Assembly (NCBI RefSeq): GCF_050947335.1
Contig: NW_027473693.1
Coordinates: 110,775 to 174,774, forward strand
Source of the DNA: Megachile rotundata
Taxonomy: Eukaryota > Arthropoda > Insecta > Hymenoptera > Megachilidae
Reading direction: 5' to 3'
Length of the DNA: 64,000 nt
In this document: one piece after another, positions 1-15,800 of the stretch
Position numbering within the stretch: the first letter of the stretch is position 1
How the letters are laid out: each line of letters begins with the position of its first letter
Notes under the pieces: model-generated
What the model was told of the DNA's origin: nothing
The model's database searches: none
What the model saw: the letters and a program-made list of their open reading frames with translations, nothing else
Translations under genes and position numbers: made by a program

Positions 1-3000
1 TGCAGATATGATCGATAGAACGACAATTACTATACTTATTACTCTTATTATTATCAATCTAGCTCATATTATTAGCCATATTATGCTTATATGATCGATA
101 GAACGACAATTACTATACTTATTACTCTTATTATTATCAATCTAACTCATATTATTAGCCATATTATGCTTATATGATCGATAGAACGACAATTACTATA
201 CTTACTACTCTTATTATTATCAATCTAACTCATATCATTAGCCATATTATGCTTATATGATCGATAGAACGTCAATTACTATACTTATTACTCTTATTAT
301 TATCAATCTAACTCATATTATTAGCCATATTATGCTTATTTGATCGATAGAACGACAATTGCTATACTTACTACTCTTATTATTATCAATCTAACTCATA
401 TTATTAGCCATATTATGCTTAAATGATCGATAGAACGACAATTACTATACTTATTACTCTTATTATTATCAATCTAACTCATATTATTAGCCATATTATG
501 CTTATATGATCGATAGAACGACAATTGCTCTACTTATTACTCTTATTATTATCAATCTAACTCATATTATTAGCCATATTATGCTTATATGATCGATAGA
601 ACAACAATTACTATACTTACTACTCTTATTATTATCAATCTAACTCATATCATTAGCCATATTATGCTTATATGATCGATAGACCGACAATTCCTATACT
701 TATTACTCTTATTATTATCAGTGTAACTCATATTATTAGCCATATTATGCTTATATGATCGATAGAACGACAATTACTACACTTATTACACTCACTATTA
801 TCAATCTAACTCATATTATTAACCATATTATGCAGATATGATCGATAGAACGACAATTACTATACTTATTACACTCACTTTCATCAATCTAACTCATATT
901 ATTAACCATATTATGCAGATATGATCGATAGAACGACAATTACTATACTTATTACTCTTATTATTATCAATCTAGCCCATATTATTAGCAATATTATGCT
1001 TATACGATCGATAGAACGACAATTACTATACTTACTACTCTTATTATTATCAATCTAACTCATATCGTTATCCATATTATGCTTATATGATCGATAGAAC
1101 GACAATTCCTATACTTATTACTCTTATTATTATCAATGTAACTCATATTATTAGCCATATTATGCTTATATGATCGATAGAACGACAATTACTACACTTA
1201 TTACACTCACTATTATCAATCTAACTCATATTATTAACCATATTATGCAGATATGATCGATAGAACGACAATTACTATACTTATTACTCTTATTATTATC
1301 AATCTATCTCATATTACTAGCCATATTATGCTTATATGATCGATAGAACGACAATTACTATACTTACTACTCTTTTTATTATCAATCTAACTCATATCAT
1401 TAGCCATATTATGCTTATATGATCGAGAGACCGACAATTACTATACTTATTACTCTTATTTTTATCAATCTAGCTCATATTATTAGCCATATTATATTTA
1501 TATGATCGAGAGAACGACAATTACTATACTTATTACTCTCATTATTATCAATCTAGCTCATATTATTAGCCATATTATGCTTATATGATCGATAGAACGA
1601 CAATTACTACACTTATTACACTCACTTTTATCAATCTAACTCATATTATTAACCATATTATGCAGATATGATCGATAGAACGACAATTACTATACTTATT
1701 ACTCTTATTATTATCAATCTAGCTCATATTATTAGCCATATTATGCTTATATGATCGATAGAACGACAATTACTATACTTACTACTCTTATTATTATCAA
1801 TCTAACTCATATCGTTGTCCATATTATGCTTATATGATCGATAGAACGACAATTCCTATACTTATTACTCTTATTATTATCAATGTAACTCATATTATTA
1901 GCCATATTATGCTTATATGATCGATAGAACGACAATTACTACACTTATTACACTCACTATTATCAATCTAACTCATATTATTAACCATATTATGCAGATA
2001 TGATCGATAGAACGACAATTACTATACTTATTACACTCACTTTCATCAATCTAACTCATATTATTAACCATATTATGCAGATATGATCGATAGAACGACA
2101 ATTACTATACTTATTACTCTTATTATTATCAATCTAGCCCATATTATTAGCAATATTATGCTTATACGATCGATAGAACGACAATTACTATACTTACTAC
2201 TCTTATTATTATCAATCTAACTCATATCGTTATCCATATTATGCTTATATGATCGATAGAACGACAATTCCTATACTTATTACTCTTATTATTATCAATC
2301 TAACTCATATCATTAGCCATATTATGCTTATATGAGCGATAGACCGACAATTCCTATACTTATTACTCTTATTATTATCAGTGTAACTCATATTATTAGC
2401 CATATTATGCTTATATGATCGATAGAACGACAATTACTACACTTATTACACTCACTATTATCAATCTAACTCATATTATTAACCATATTATGCAGATATG
2501 ATCGATAGGACGACAATTACTATACTTATTACTCTTATTATTATCAATCTAGCTCATATTATTAGCCATATTATGCTTATATGATCGATAGAACGACAAT
2601 TACTATACTTATTACTCTTATTATTATCAATCTAACACATATTATTAGCCACATTATGCTTATATGATCGATAGAACGACAATTACTATACTCATTACAC
2701 TCACTATTATCAATCTAACTCATATTATAAACCATATTATGGAGATAAGATCGATAGTACGACCATTACTATACTTATTACACTCACTATTATCAATCTA
2801 AATCATATTATTTGCCATATTATGCTTATATGATCGATAGAACGTCAATTACTATACTTATTACTCTTATTATTATCAATCTAACTCATATTATTAGCCA
2901 TATTATGCTTATATGATCGATAGAACGACAATTACTATACTTACTACTCTTATTATTATCAATTTAACTCATATCATTAGCCATATTATGCTTATATGAT

Positions 3001-6000
3001 CGATAGTCCGACAATTCCTATACTTATTACTCTTATTATTATCAATTTAACTCATATTATTAGCCATATTATGGTCATATGACCAATAGAACGACAATTA
3101 CTACACTTATTACACTCACTATTATCAATCTAACTCATATTATTAACCATATTATGCAGATATGATCGATATAACCACAACTACTATACTTATTACTCTT
3201 ATTATTATCAATCTAGCTCATATTATTAGCAATATTATGCTTATACGATCGATAGAACGACAATTACTATACTTACTACTCTTATTATTATCAATCTAAC
3301 TCATATTATTAACCATATTATGCTTATATGATCGATAGAACGACAATTACTATACTCATTTTTCTTATTATTATCAATCTAACTCATATTATTAGCCATA
3401 TTATGCTTGTACGATCGATAGAACGTCAATTACTATACTTATTACACTCACTGTTATCAATCTAACTCATATTATTAGCCATATTATGCTTATATGATCG
3501 ATAGAACGACAATTACTATACTTATTACACTCACTGTTATCAATCTAACTCATATTATTAGCCATATTATGCTTATATGATCGATAGAACGACAATTACT
3601 ATACTTATTACACTCACTGTTATCAATCTAACTCATATTATTAGCCACATTATGCTTATATGATCGATAGAACGACAATTACTATACTCATTACACTCAC
3701 TATTATCAATCTACCTCATATTATTAACCATATTATGGAGATAAGATCGATAGAACGACCATTACTATACTTATTACACTCACTATTATCAATCTAAATC
3801 ATATTATTTGCCATATTATGCTTATATGATCGATAGAACGACAATTACTATACTTATTACTCTTATTATTATCAATCTAACTCATATTATTAACCATATT
3901 ATGCAGATATGATCGATGGAACGACAATAACTATACTTATTACTCTTATTATTATCAATCTAACTCATATTATTAACCATATTATGCAGATATGATCGAT
4001 AGAACGACAGTTACTATACTTATTACTCTTATTATTATCAATCTAGCTCATATTATTAGCCATATTATGCTTATATGATCGATAGAACGACAATTACTAT
4101 ACTTATTACTCTTATTATTATCAATCTAACTCATATTATTAGCCACATTATGCTTATATGATCGATAGAACGACAATTACTATACTCATTACACTCACTA
4201 TTATCAATCTACCTCATGTTATTAACCATATTATGGAGATAAGATCGATAGAACGACCATTACTATACTTATTACACTCACTATTATCAATCTAAATCAT
4301 ATTATTTGCCATATTATGCTTATATGATCGATAGAACGACAATTACTATACTTATTACTCTTATTCTTATCAATCTAACTCATATTATTAACCATATTAT
4401 GCAGATATGATCGATGGAACGACAATAACTATACTTATTACTCTTATTATTATCAATCTAACTCATATTATTAACCATATTATGCAGATATGATCGATAG
4501 AACGACAATTACTATACTTATTACTCTTATTATTATCAATCTAGCTCATATTATTAGCCATATTATGCTTATATGATCGATAGAACGACAATTACTATAC
4601 TTATTACTCTTATTATTATCAATCTAACTCATATTATTAGCCACATTATGCTTATATGATCGATAGAACGACAATTACTATACTCATTACACTCATTATT
4701 ATCAATCTACCTCATATTATTAACCATATTATGGAGATAAGATCGATAGAACGACCATTACTATACATATTACACTCACTATTATCAATCTACCTCATAT
4801 TATTAACCATATTATGCAGATATGATCGATAGAACGACAATTACTATACTTATTACTCTTATTATTATCAATCTAGCTCATATTATTAGCCATATTATGC
4901 TTATATGATCGATAGAACGACAATTACTATACTTATTACTCTTATTATTATCAATCTAACTCATATTATTAGCCATATTATGCTTATATGATCGATAGAA
5001 CGACAATTACTATACTTACTACTCTTATTATTATCAATCTAACTCATATCATTAGCCATATTATGCTTATATGATCGATAGAACGTCAATTACTATACTT
5101 ATTACTCTTATTATTATCAATCTAACTCATATTATTAGCCATATTATGCTTATTTGATCGATAGAACGACAATTGCTATACTTACTACTCTTATTATTAT
5201 CAATCTAACTCATATTATTAGCCATATTATGCTTAAATGATCGATAGAACGACAATTACTATACTTATTACTCTTATTATTATCAATCTAACTGATATTA
5301 TTAGCCATATTATGCTTATATGATCGATAGAACGACAATTGCTCTACTTATTACTCTTATTATTATCAATCTAACTCATATTATTAGCCATATTATGCTT
5401 ATATGATCGATAGAACAACAATTACTATACTTACTACTCTTATTATTATCAATCTAACTCATATCATTAGCCATATTATGCTTATATGATCGATAGACCG
5501 ACAATTCCTATACTTATTACTCTTATTATTATCAGTGTAACTCATATTATTAGCCATATTATGCTTATATGATCGATAGAACGACAATTACTACACTTAT
5601 TACACTCACTATTATCAATCTAACTCATATTATTAACAATATTATGCAGATATGATCGATAGAACGACAATTACTATACTTATTACTCTTATTATTATCA
5701 ATCTAGCTCATATTATTAGCCATATTATGCTTATATGATCGATAGAACGACAATTACTATACTTATTACTCTTATTATTATCAATCTAACACATATTATT
5801 AGCCACATTATGCTTATATGATCGATAGAACGACAATTACTATACTCATTACACTCACTATTATCAATCTAACTCATATTATAAACCATATTATGGAGAT
5901 AAGATCGATAGTACGACCATTACTATACTTATTACACTCACTATTATCAATCTAAATCATATTATTTGCCATATTATGCTTATATGATCGATAGAACGTC

Positions 6001-6060
6001 AATTACTATACTTATTACTCTTTTTATTATCAATCTAACTCATATTATTAGCCATATTAT
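1..6060. repeat. Ten-monomer block at window start, repeated at 4815 and beyond
   Basis: The first ten monomers (1-830) recur at 4815-5644, offset 4,814 bp or 58 monomers, and again at 8633 through the 3,818 bp duplication. The series is recognisable by ACGTCAATTAC at about 250, GCTTATTTGATCG at 333, GCTTAAATGATCG at 416, ATTGCTCTAC at 499, AACAACAATTAC at 582 and GACCGACAATTCC at 665. Most of the same series, extended to 6060, appears at 12866-13945, and its later part again near 18676-19588. At least five partial or complete copies therefore exist in region I. The left end is cut by the window edge. Confidence 0.75.
3072..3085. repeat. 14 bp perfect palindrome TGGTCATATGACCA in a variant monomer
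   Basis: The monomer head here reads TGGTCATATGACCA, equal to its own reverse complement, in place of TGCTTATATGATCG. The same variant starts at 6226, 10044, 15605, 38430, 46149 and 50882. A half-way form, GCTTATATGACCAATAG, is common in region II, so the palindrome looks like a second mutational step from it. All copies sit in phase with the 83 bp register. No function can be claimed. Confidence 0.9.
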
Positions 6061-9000
6061 GCTTACATGATCGATAGAACGACAATTACTATACTCACTA
6101 CTCTTATTATTATCAATCTAACTCATATCATTAGCCATATTATGCTTATATGATCGATAGACCGACAATTCCTATACTTATTACTCTTATTATTATCAAT
6201 TTAACTCATATTATTAGCCATATTATGGTCATATGACCAATAGAACGACAATTACTACACTTATTACACTCACTATTATCAATCTAACTCATATTATTAA
6301 CCATATTATGCAGATATGATCGATAGAACGACAACTACTATACTTATTACTCTTATTATTATCAATCTAGCTCATATTATTAGCCATATTATGCTTATAT
6401 GATCGATAGAACGACAAATACTATACTTACCACTCTTATTATTATCAATCTAACTCATATCGTTATCCATATTATGCTTATATGATCGATAGAACGACAA
6501 TTCCTATACTTATTACTCTTATTGTTATCAATGTAACTCATATTATTAGCCATATTATGCTTATATGATCGATAGAACGACAATTACTACACTTATTACA
6601 CTCACTATTATCAATCTAACTCATATTATTAACCATATTGTGCAGATATGATCGATAGAACGACAATTACTATACTTATTACTCTTATTATTATCAATCT
6701 ATCTCATATTATTAGCCATATTATGCTTATATGATCGATAGAACGACAATTACTATACTTACTACTCTTGTTATTATCAATCTAACTCATATCATTAGCC
6801 ATATTATGCTTATATGATCGAGAGACCGACAATTACTATACTTATGACTCTTATTTTTATCAATCTAGCTCATATTATTAGCCATATTATATTTATATGA
6901 TCGAGAGAACGACAATTACTATACTTATTACTCTCATTATTATCAATCTAGCTCATATTATTAGCCATATTATGCTTATATGATCGATAGAACGACAATT
7001 ACTACACTTATTACACTCACTTTTATCAATCTAACTCATATTATTAACCATATTATGCAGATATGATCGATAGAACGACAATTACTATACTTATTACTCT
7101 TATTATTATCAATCTAGCTCATATTATTAGCAATATTATGCTTATATGATCGATAGACCGACAATTCCTATACTTATTACTCTTATTATTATCAATCTAA
7201 CTCATATTATTAGCCACATTATGCTTATATGATCGATAGAACGACAATTACTATACTCATTACACTCACTATTATCAATCTACCTCAAGTTATTAACCAT
7301 ATTATGGAGATAAGATCGATAGAACGACCATTACTATACTTATTATACTCACTATTATCAATCTAAATCATATTATTTGCCATATTATGCTTATATGATC
7401 GATAGAACGACAATTACTATACTTATTACTCTTATTCTTATCAATCTAACTCATATTATTAACCATATTATGCAGATATGATCGATGGAACGACAATAAC
7501 TATACTTATTACTCTTATTATTATCAATCTAACTCATATTATTAACCATATTATGCAGATATGATCGATAGAACGACAATTACAATACTTATTACTCTTA
7601 TTATTATCAATCTAGCTCATATTATTAGCCATATTATGCTTATATGATCGATAGAACGACAATTACTATACTTATTGCTCTTATTATTATCAATCTAACT
7701 CATATTATTAGCCACATTATGCTTATATGATCGATAGAACGACAATTACTATACTCATTACACTCATTATTATCAATCTACCTCATATTATTAACCATAT
7801 TATGGAGATAAGATCGATAGAACGACCATTACTATACATATTACACTCACTATTATCAATCTACCTCATATTATTAACCATATTATGTAGATATGATCGA
7901 TAGAACGACAATTACTATACTTATTACTCTTATTATTATCAATCTAGCTCATATTATTAGCCATATTATGCTTATATGATCGATAGAACGACAATTACTA
8001 TACTTATTACACTCACTGTTATCAATCTAACTCATATTATTAGCCATATTATGCTTATATGATCGATAGAACGACAATTACTATACTTATTACACTCACT
8101 GTTATCAATCTAACTCATATTATTAGCCACATTATGCTTATATGATCGATAGAACGACAATTACTATACTCATTACACTCACTATTATCAATCTAACTCA
8201 TATTATAAACCATATTATGGAGATAAGATCGATAGTACGACCATTACTATACTTATTACACTCACTATTATCAATCTAAATCATATTATTAGCCATATTA
8301 TGCTTATATGATCGATAGAACGACAATTACTATACTTATTGCTCTTATTATTATCAATCTAGCTCATATTATTAGCCATATTATGCTTATATGATCGATA
8401 GAACGACAATTACTATACTTATTACTCTTATTATTATCAATCTAACTCATATTATTAGCCACATTATGCTTATATGATCGATAGAACGACAATTACTATA
8501 CTCATTACACTCATTATTATCAATCTACCTCATATTATTAACCATATTATGGAGATAAGATCGATAGAACGACCATTACTATACATATTACACTCACTAT
8601 TATCAATCTACCTCATATTATTAACCATATTATGCAGATATGATCGATAGAACGACAATTACTATACTTATTACTCTTATTATTATCAATCTAGCTCATA
8701 TTATTAGCCATATTATGCTTATATGATCGATAGAACGACAATTACTATACTTATTACTCTTATTATTATCAATCTAACTCATATTATTAGCCATATTATG
8801 CTTATATGATCGATAGAACGACAATTACTATACTTACTACTCTTATTATTATCAATCTAACTCATATCATTAGCCATATTATGCTTATATGATCGATAGA
8901 ACGTCAATTACTATACTTATTACTCTTATTATTATCAATCTAACTCATATTATTAGCCATATTATGCTTATTTGATCGATAGAACGACAATTGCTATACT

Positions 9001-12000
9001 TACTACTCTTATTATTATCAATCTAACTCATATTATTAGCCATATTATGCTTAAATGATCGATAGAACGACAATTACTATACTTATTACTCTTATTATTA
9101 TCAATCTAACTCATATTATTAGCCATATTATGCTTATATGATCGATAGAACGACAATTGCTCTACTTATTACTCTTATTATTATCAATCTAACTCATATT
9201 ATTAGCCATATTATGCTTATATGATCGATAGAACAACAATTACTATACTTACTACTCTTATTATTATCAATCTAACTCATATCATTAGCCATATTATGCT
9301 TATATGATCGATAGACCGACAATTCCTATACTTATTACTCTTATTATTATCAGTGTAACTCATATTATTAGCCATATTATGCTTATATGATCGATAGAAC
9401 GACAATTACTACACTTATTACACTCACTATTATCAATCTAACTCATATTATTAACAATATTATGCAGATATGATCGATAGAACGACAATTACTATACTTA
9501 TTACTCTTATTATTATCAATCTAGCTCATATTATTAGCCATATTATGCTTATATGATCGATAGAACGACAATTACTATACTTATTACTCTTATTATTATC
9601 AATCTAACACATATTATTAGCCACATTATGCTTATATGATCGATAGAACGACAATTACTATACTCATTACACTCACTATTATCAATCTAACTCATATTAT
9701 AAACCATATTATGGAGATAAGATCGATAGTACGACCATTACTATACTTATTACACTCACTATTATCAATCTAAATCATATTATTTGCCATATTATGCTTA
9801 TATGATCGATAGAACGTCAATTACTATACTTATTACTCTTTTTATTATCAATCTAACTCATATTATTAGCCATATTATGCTTACATGATCGATAGAACGA
9901 CAATTACTATACTCACTACTCTTATTATTATCAATCTAACTCATATCATTAGCCATATTATGCTTATATGATCGATAGACCGACAATTCCTATACTTATT
10001 ACTCTTATTATTATCAATTTAACTCATATTATTAGCCATATTATGGTCATATGACCAATAGAACGACAATTACTACACTTATTACACTCACTATTATCAA
10101 TCTAACTCATATTATTAACCATATTATGCAGATATGATCGATAGAACGACAACTACTATACTTATTACTCTTATTATTATCAATCTAGCTCATATTATTA
10201 GCCATATTATGCTTATATGATCGATAGAACGACAAATACTATACTTACCACTCTTATTATTATCAATCTAACTCATATCGTTATCCATATTATGCTTATA
10301 TGATCGATAGAACGACAATTCCTATACTTATTACTCTTATTGTTATCAATGTAACTCATATTATTAGCCATATTATGCTTATATGATCGATAGAACGACA
10401 ATTACTACACTTATTACACTCACTATTATCAATCTAACTCATATTATTAACCATATTGTGCAGATATGATCGATAGAACGACAATTACTATACTTATTAC
10501 TCTTATTATTATCAATCTATCTCATATTATTAGCCATATTATGCTTATATGATCGATAGAACGACAATTACTATACTTACTACTCTTGTTATTATCAATC
10601 TAACTCATATCATTAGCCATATTATGCTTATATGATCGAGAGACCGACAATTACTATACTTATGACTCTTATTTTTATCAATCTAGCTCATATTATTAGC
10701 CATATTATATTTATATGATCGAGAGAACGACAATTACTATACTTATTACTCTCATTATTATCAATCTAGCTCATATTATTAGCCATATTATGCTTATATG
10801 ATCGATAGAACGACAATTACTACACTTATTACACTCACTTTTATCAATCTAACTCATATTATTAACCATATTATGCAGATATGATCGATAGAACGACAAT
10901 TACTATACTTATTACTCTTATTATTATCAATCTAGCTCATATTATTAGCAATATTATGCTTATATGATCGATAGACCGACAATTCCTATACTTATTACTC
11001 TTATTATTATCAATCTAACTCATATTATTAGCCACATTATGCTTATATGATCGATAGAACGACAATTACTATACTCATTACACTCACTATTATCAATCTA
11101 CCTCAAGTTATTAACCATATTATGGAGATAAGATCGATAGAACGACCATTACTATACTTATTACACTCACTATTATCAATCTAAATCATATTATTTGCCA
11201 TATTATGCTTATATGATCGATAGAACGACAATTACTATACTTATTACTCTTATTCTTATCAATCTAACTCATATTATTAACCATATTATGCAGATATGAT
11301 CGATGGAACGACAATAACTATACTTATTACTCTTATTATTATCAATCTAACTCATATTATTAACCATATTATGCAGATATGATCGATAGAACGACAATTA
11401 CAATACTTATTACTCTTATTATTATCAATCTAGCTCATATTATTAGCCATATTATGCTTATATGATCGATAGAACGACAATTACTATACTTATTGCTCTT
11501 ATTATTATCAATCTAACTCATATTATTAGCCACATTATGCTTATATGATCGATAGAACGACAATTACTATACTCATTACACTCATTATTATCAATCTACC
11601 TCATATTATTAACCATATTATGGAGATAAGATCGATAGAACGACCATTACTATACATATTACACTCACTATTATCAATCTACCTCATATTATTAACCATA
11701 TTATGTAGATATGATCGATAGAACGACAATTACTATACTTATTACTCTTATTATTATCAATCTAGCTCATATTATTAGCCATATTATGCTTATATGATCG
11801 ATAGAACGACAATTACTATACTTATTACACTCACTGTTATCAATCTAACTCATATTATTAGCCATATTATGCTTATATGATCGATAGAACGACAATTACT
11901 ATACTTATTACACTCACTGTTATCAATCTAACTCATATTATTAGCCACATTATGCTTATATGATCGATAGAACGACAATTACTATACTCATTACACTCAC

Positions 12001-12865
12001 TATTATCAATCTACCTCATATTATTAACCATATTATGGAGATAAGATCGATAGAACGACCATTACTATACTTATTACACTCACTATTATCAATCTAAATC
12101 ATATTATTTGCCATATTATGCTTATATGATCGATAGAACGACAATTACTATACTTATTACTCTTATTATTATCAATCTAACTCATATTATTAACCATATT
12201 ATGCAGATATGATCGATGGAACGACAATAACTATACTTATTACTCTTATTATTATCAATCTAACTCATATTATTAACCATATTATGCAGATATGATCGAT
12301 AGAACGACAATTACTATACTTATTACTCTTATTATTATCAATCTAGCTCATATTATTAGCCATATTATGCTTATATGATCGATAGAACGACAATTACTAT
12401 ACTTATTACTCTTATTATTATCAATCTAACTCTTATTATTAGCCACATTATGCTTATATGATCGATAGAACGACAATTACTATACTCATTACACTCACTA
12501 TTATCAATCTACCTCATATTATTAACCATATTATGGAGATAAGATCGATAGAACGACCATTACTATACTTATTACACTCACTACTATCAATCTAAATCAT
12601 ATTATTTGCCATATTATGCTTATATGATCGATAGAACGACAATTACTATACTTATTACTCTTATTCTTATCAATCTAACTCATATTATTAACCATATTAT
12701 GCAGATATGATCGATGGAACTACAATAACTATACTTATTACTCTTATTATTATCAATCTAACTCATATTATTAACCATATTATGCAGATATGATCGATAG
12801 AACGACAATTACTATACTTATTACTCTTATTATTATCAATCTAGCTCATATTATTAGCCATATTA
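3487..12865. repeat. Direct duplication of 13 monomers, offset 8,300 bp
   Basis: Monomers at 3487-4565 correspond one for one to 11787-12865, exactly 100 monomers away. The run has two CACTCACTGTT monomers, then TGGAGATAAGATCG, the CGATGGAACGACAATAAC monomer, and a second TGGAGATAAGATCG series ending in a TTATTCTTATC core. A few private changes (GACAGTTAC at 3985, CATGTTATTAACC near 4220, GGAACTACAATAAC at 12700) separate the two copies. It breaks off on both sides at monomers that belong to other duplicated blocks. Confidence 0.7.
4530..12013. repeat. 3,818 bp (46-monomer) tandem segmental duplication
   Basis: About 4530-8195 matches about 8348-12013 with a constant offset of 3,818 bp, exactly 46 monomers. 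Shared diagnostic monomers include GCTTATTTGATCG at 5147 and 8965, the TGGTCATATGACCA palindrome at 6226 and 10044, and TGTAGATATGATCG at 7886 and 11704. Copies agree almost base for base, so the duplication is recent relative to the divergence between monomer types. The left edge lies in the monomers at 4483/8301, where head and core differ. The right edge is near 8195/12013, where one copy goes to AACTCATATTATAAACC and the other to ACCTCATATTATTAACC. Confidence 0.85.
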
Positions 12866-15800
12866 TGCTTATATGATCGATAGAACGACAATTACTATAC
12901 TTACTACTCTTATTATTATCAATCTAACTCATATCATTAGCCATATTATGCTTATATGATCGATAGAACGTCAATTACTATACTTATTACTCTTATTATT
13001 ATCAATCTAACTCATATTATTAGCCATATTATGCTTATTTGATCGATAGAACGACAATTGCTATACTTACTACTCTTATTATTATCAATCTAACTCATAT
13101 TATTAGCCATATTATGCTTAAATGATCGATAGAACGACAATTACTATACTTATTACTCTTATTATTATCAATCTAACTCATATTATTAGCCATATTATGC
13201 TTATATGATCGATAGAACGACAATTGCTCTACGTATTACTCTTATTATTATCAATCTAACTCATATTATTAGCCATATTATGCTTATATGATCGATAGAA
13301 CGACAATTACTATACTTACTACTCTTATTATTATCAATCTAACTCATATCATTAGCCATATTATGCTTATATGATCGATAGACCGACAATTCCTATACTT
13401 ATTACTCTTATTATTATCAGTGTAACTCATATTATTAGCCATATTATGCTTATATGATCGATAGAACGACAATTACTACACTTATTACACTCACTATTAT
13501 CAATCTAACTCATATTATTAACCATATTATGCAGATATGATCGATAGAACGACAATTACTATACTTATTACTCTTATTGTTATCAATCTAGCTCATATTA
13601 TTAGCCATATTATGCTTATATGATCGATAGAACGACAATTACTATACTTATTACTCTTATTATTATCAATCTAACACATATTATTAGCCACATTATGCTT
13701 ATATGATCGATAGAACGACAATTACTATACTCATTACACTCACTATTATCAATCTAACTCATATTATAAACCATATTATGGAGATAAGATCGATAGTACG
13801 ACCATTACTATACTTATTACACTCACTATTATCAATCTAAATCATATTATTTGCCATATTATGCTTATATGATCGATAGAACGTCAATTACTATACTTAT
13901 TACTCTTATTATTATCAATCTAACTCATATTATTAGCCATATTATGCTTATATGATCGAGAGACCGACAATTACTATACTTATTACTCTTATTTTTATCA
14001 ATCTAGCTCATATTATTAGCCATATTATATTTATATGATCGAGAGAACGACAATTACTATACTTATTACTCTCATTATTATCAATCTAGCTCATATTATT
14101 AGCCATATTATGCTTATATGATCGATAGAACGACAATTACTACACTTATTACACTCACTTTTATCAATCTAACTCATATTATTAACCATATTATGCAGAT
14201 ATGATCGATAGAACGACAATTACTATACTTATTACTCTTATTATTATCAATCTAGCTCATATTATTAGCAATATTATGCTTATATGATCGATAGACCGAC
14301 AATTCCTATACTTATTACTCTTATTATTATCAATGTAACTCATATTATTAGCCATATTATGCTTATATGACCAATAGAACGACAATTACTACACTTATTA
14401 CACTCACTATTATCAATCTAACTCATATTATTAACCATATTATGCAGATATGATCGATAGAACGACAATTACTATACTTATTACTCTTATTATTATCAAT
14501 CTAGCTCATATTATTAGCCATATTATGCTTATATGATCGATAGAACGACAATTACTATACTTACAACTCTTATTATTATCAATCTAACTCATATCGTTGT
14601 CCATATTATGCTTATATGATCGATAGAACGACAATTCCTATACTTATTACTCTTATTATTATCAATGTAACTCATATTATTAGCCATATTATGCTTATAT
14701 GATCGATAGAACGACAATTACTACACTTATTACACTCACTATTATCAATCTAACTCATATTATTAACCATATTATGCAGATATGATCGATAGAACGACAA
14801 TTACTATACTTATTACACTCACTTTCATCAATCTAACTCATATTATTAACCATATTATGCAGATATGATCGATAGAACGACAATTACTATACTTATTACT
14901 CTTATTATTATCAATCTAGCTCATATTATTAGCAATATTATGCTTATACGATCGATAGAACGACAATTACTATACTTACTACTCTTATTATTATCAATCT
15001 AACTCATATCGTTATCCATATTATGCTTATATGATCGATAGAACGACAATTCCTATACTTATTACTCTTATTATTATCAATGTAACTCATATTATTAGCC
15101 ATATTATGCTTATATGATCGATAGAACGACAATTACTACACTTATTACACTCACTATTATCAATCTAACTCATATTATTAACCATATTATGCAGATATGA
15201 TCGATAGAACGACAATTACTATACTTATTACTCTTATTATTATCAATCTATCTCATATTATTAGCCATATTATGCTTATATGATCGATAGAACGACAATT
15301 ACTATACTTACTACTCTTGTTATTATCAATCTAACTCATATCATTAGCCATATTATGCTTATATGATCGAGAGACCGACAATTACTATACTTATTACTCT
15401 TATTTTTATCAATCTAGCTCATATTATTAGCCATATTATGCTTATATGATCGAGAGAACGACAATTACTGTACTTATTACTCTCATTATTATCAATCTAG
15501 CTCATATTATTAGCCATATTATGCTTATATGATCGATAGAACGACAATTACTACACTTATTACACTCACTTTTATCAATTTAACTCATATTATTAGCCAT
15601 ATTATGGTCATATGACCAATAGAACGACAATTACTACACTTATTACACTCACTATTATCAATCTAACTCATATTATTAACCATATTATGCAGATATGATC
15701 GATAGAACGACAACTACTATACTTATTACTCTTATTATTATCAATCTAGCTCATATTATTAGCCATATTATGCTTATATGATCGATAGAACGACAAATAC

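Larger units (their letters stand above)
831..15580. repeat. Direct duplication of about 0.75-0.8 kb, offset 13,944 bp (168 monomers)
   Basis: Monomers from 831 to about 1640 correspond to 14775 to about 15580. Shared markers in the same order are a CACTCACTTTCATC core, a TTAGCAATATTA tail, a CTTATACGATCG head, ATATCGTTATCC, ATTCCTATAC with AATGTAACTC, and GAGAGACCGAC. A shorter piece of the same series (831-1130) is also present at 1993-2292, 14 monomers away, where it runs into a monomer combining the ATTCC core with an ATATCATTAGCC tail. Confidence 0.65.
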
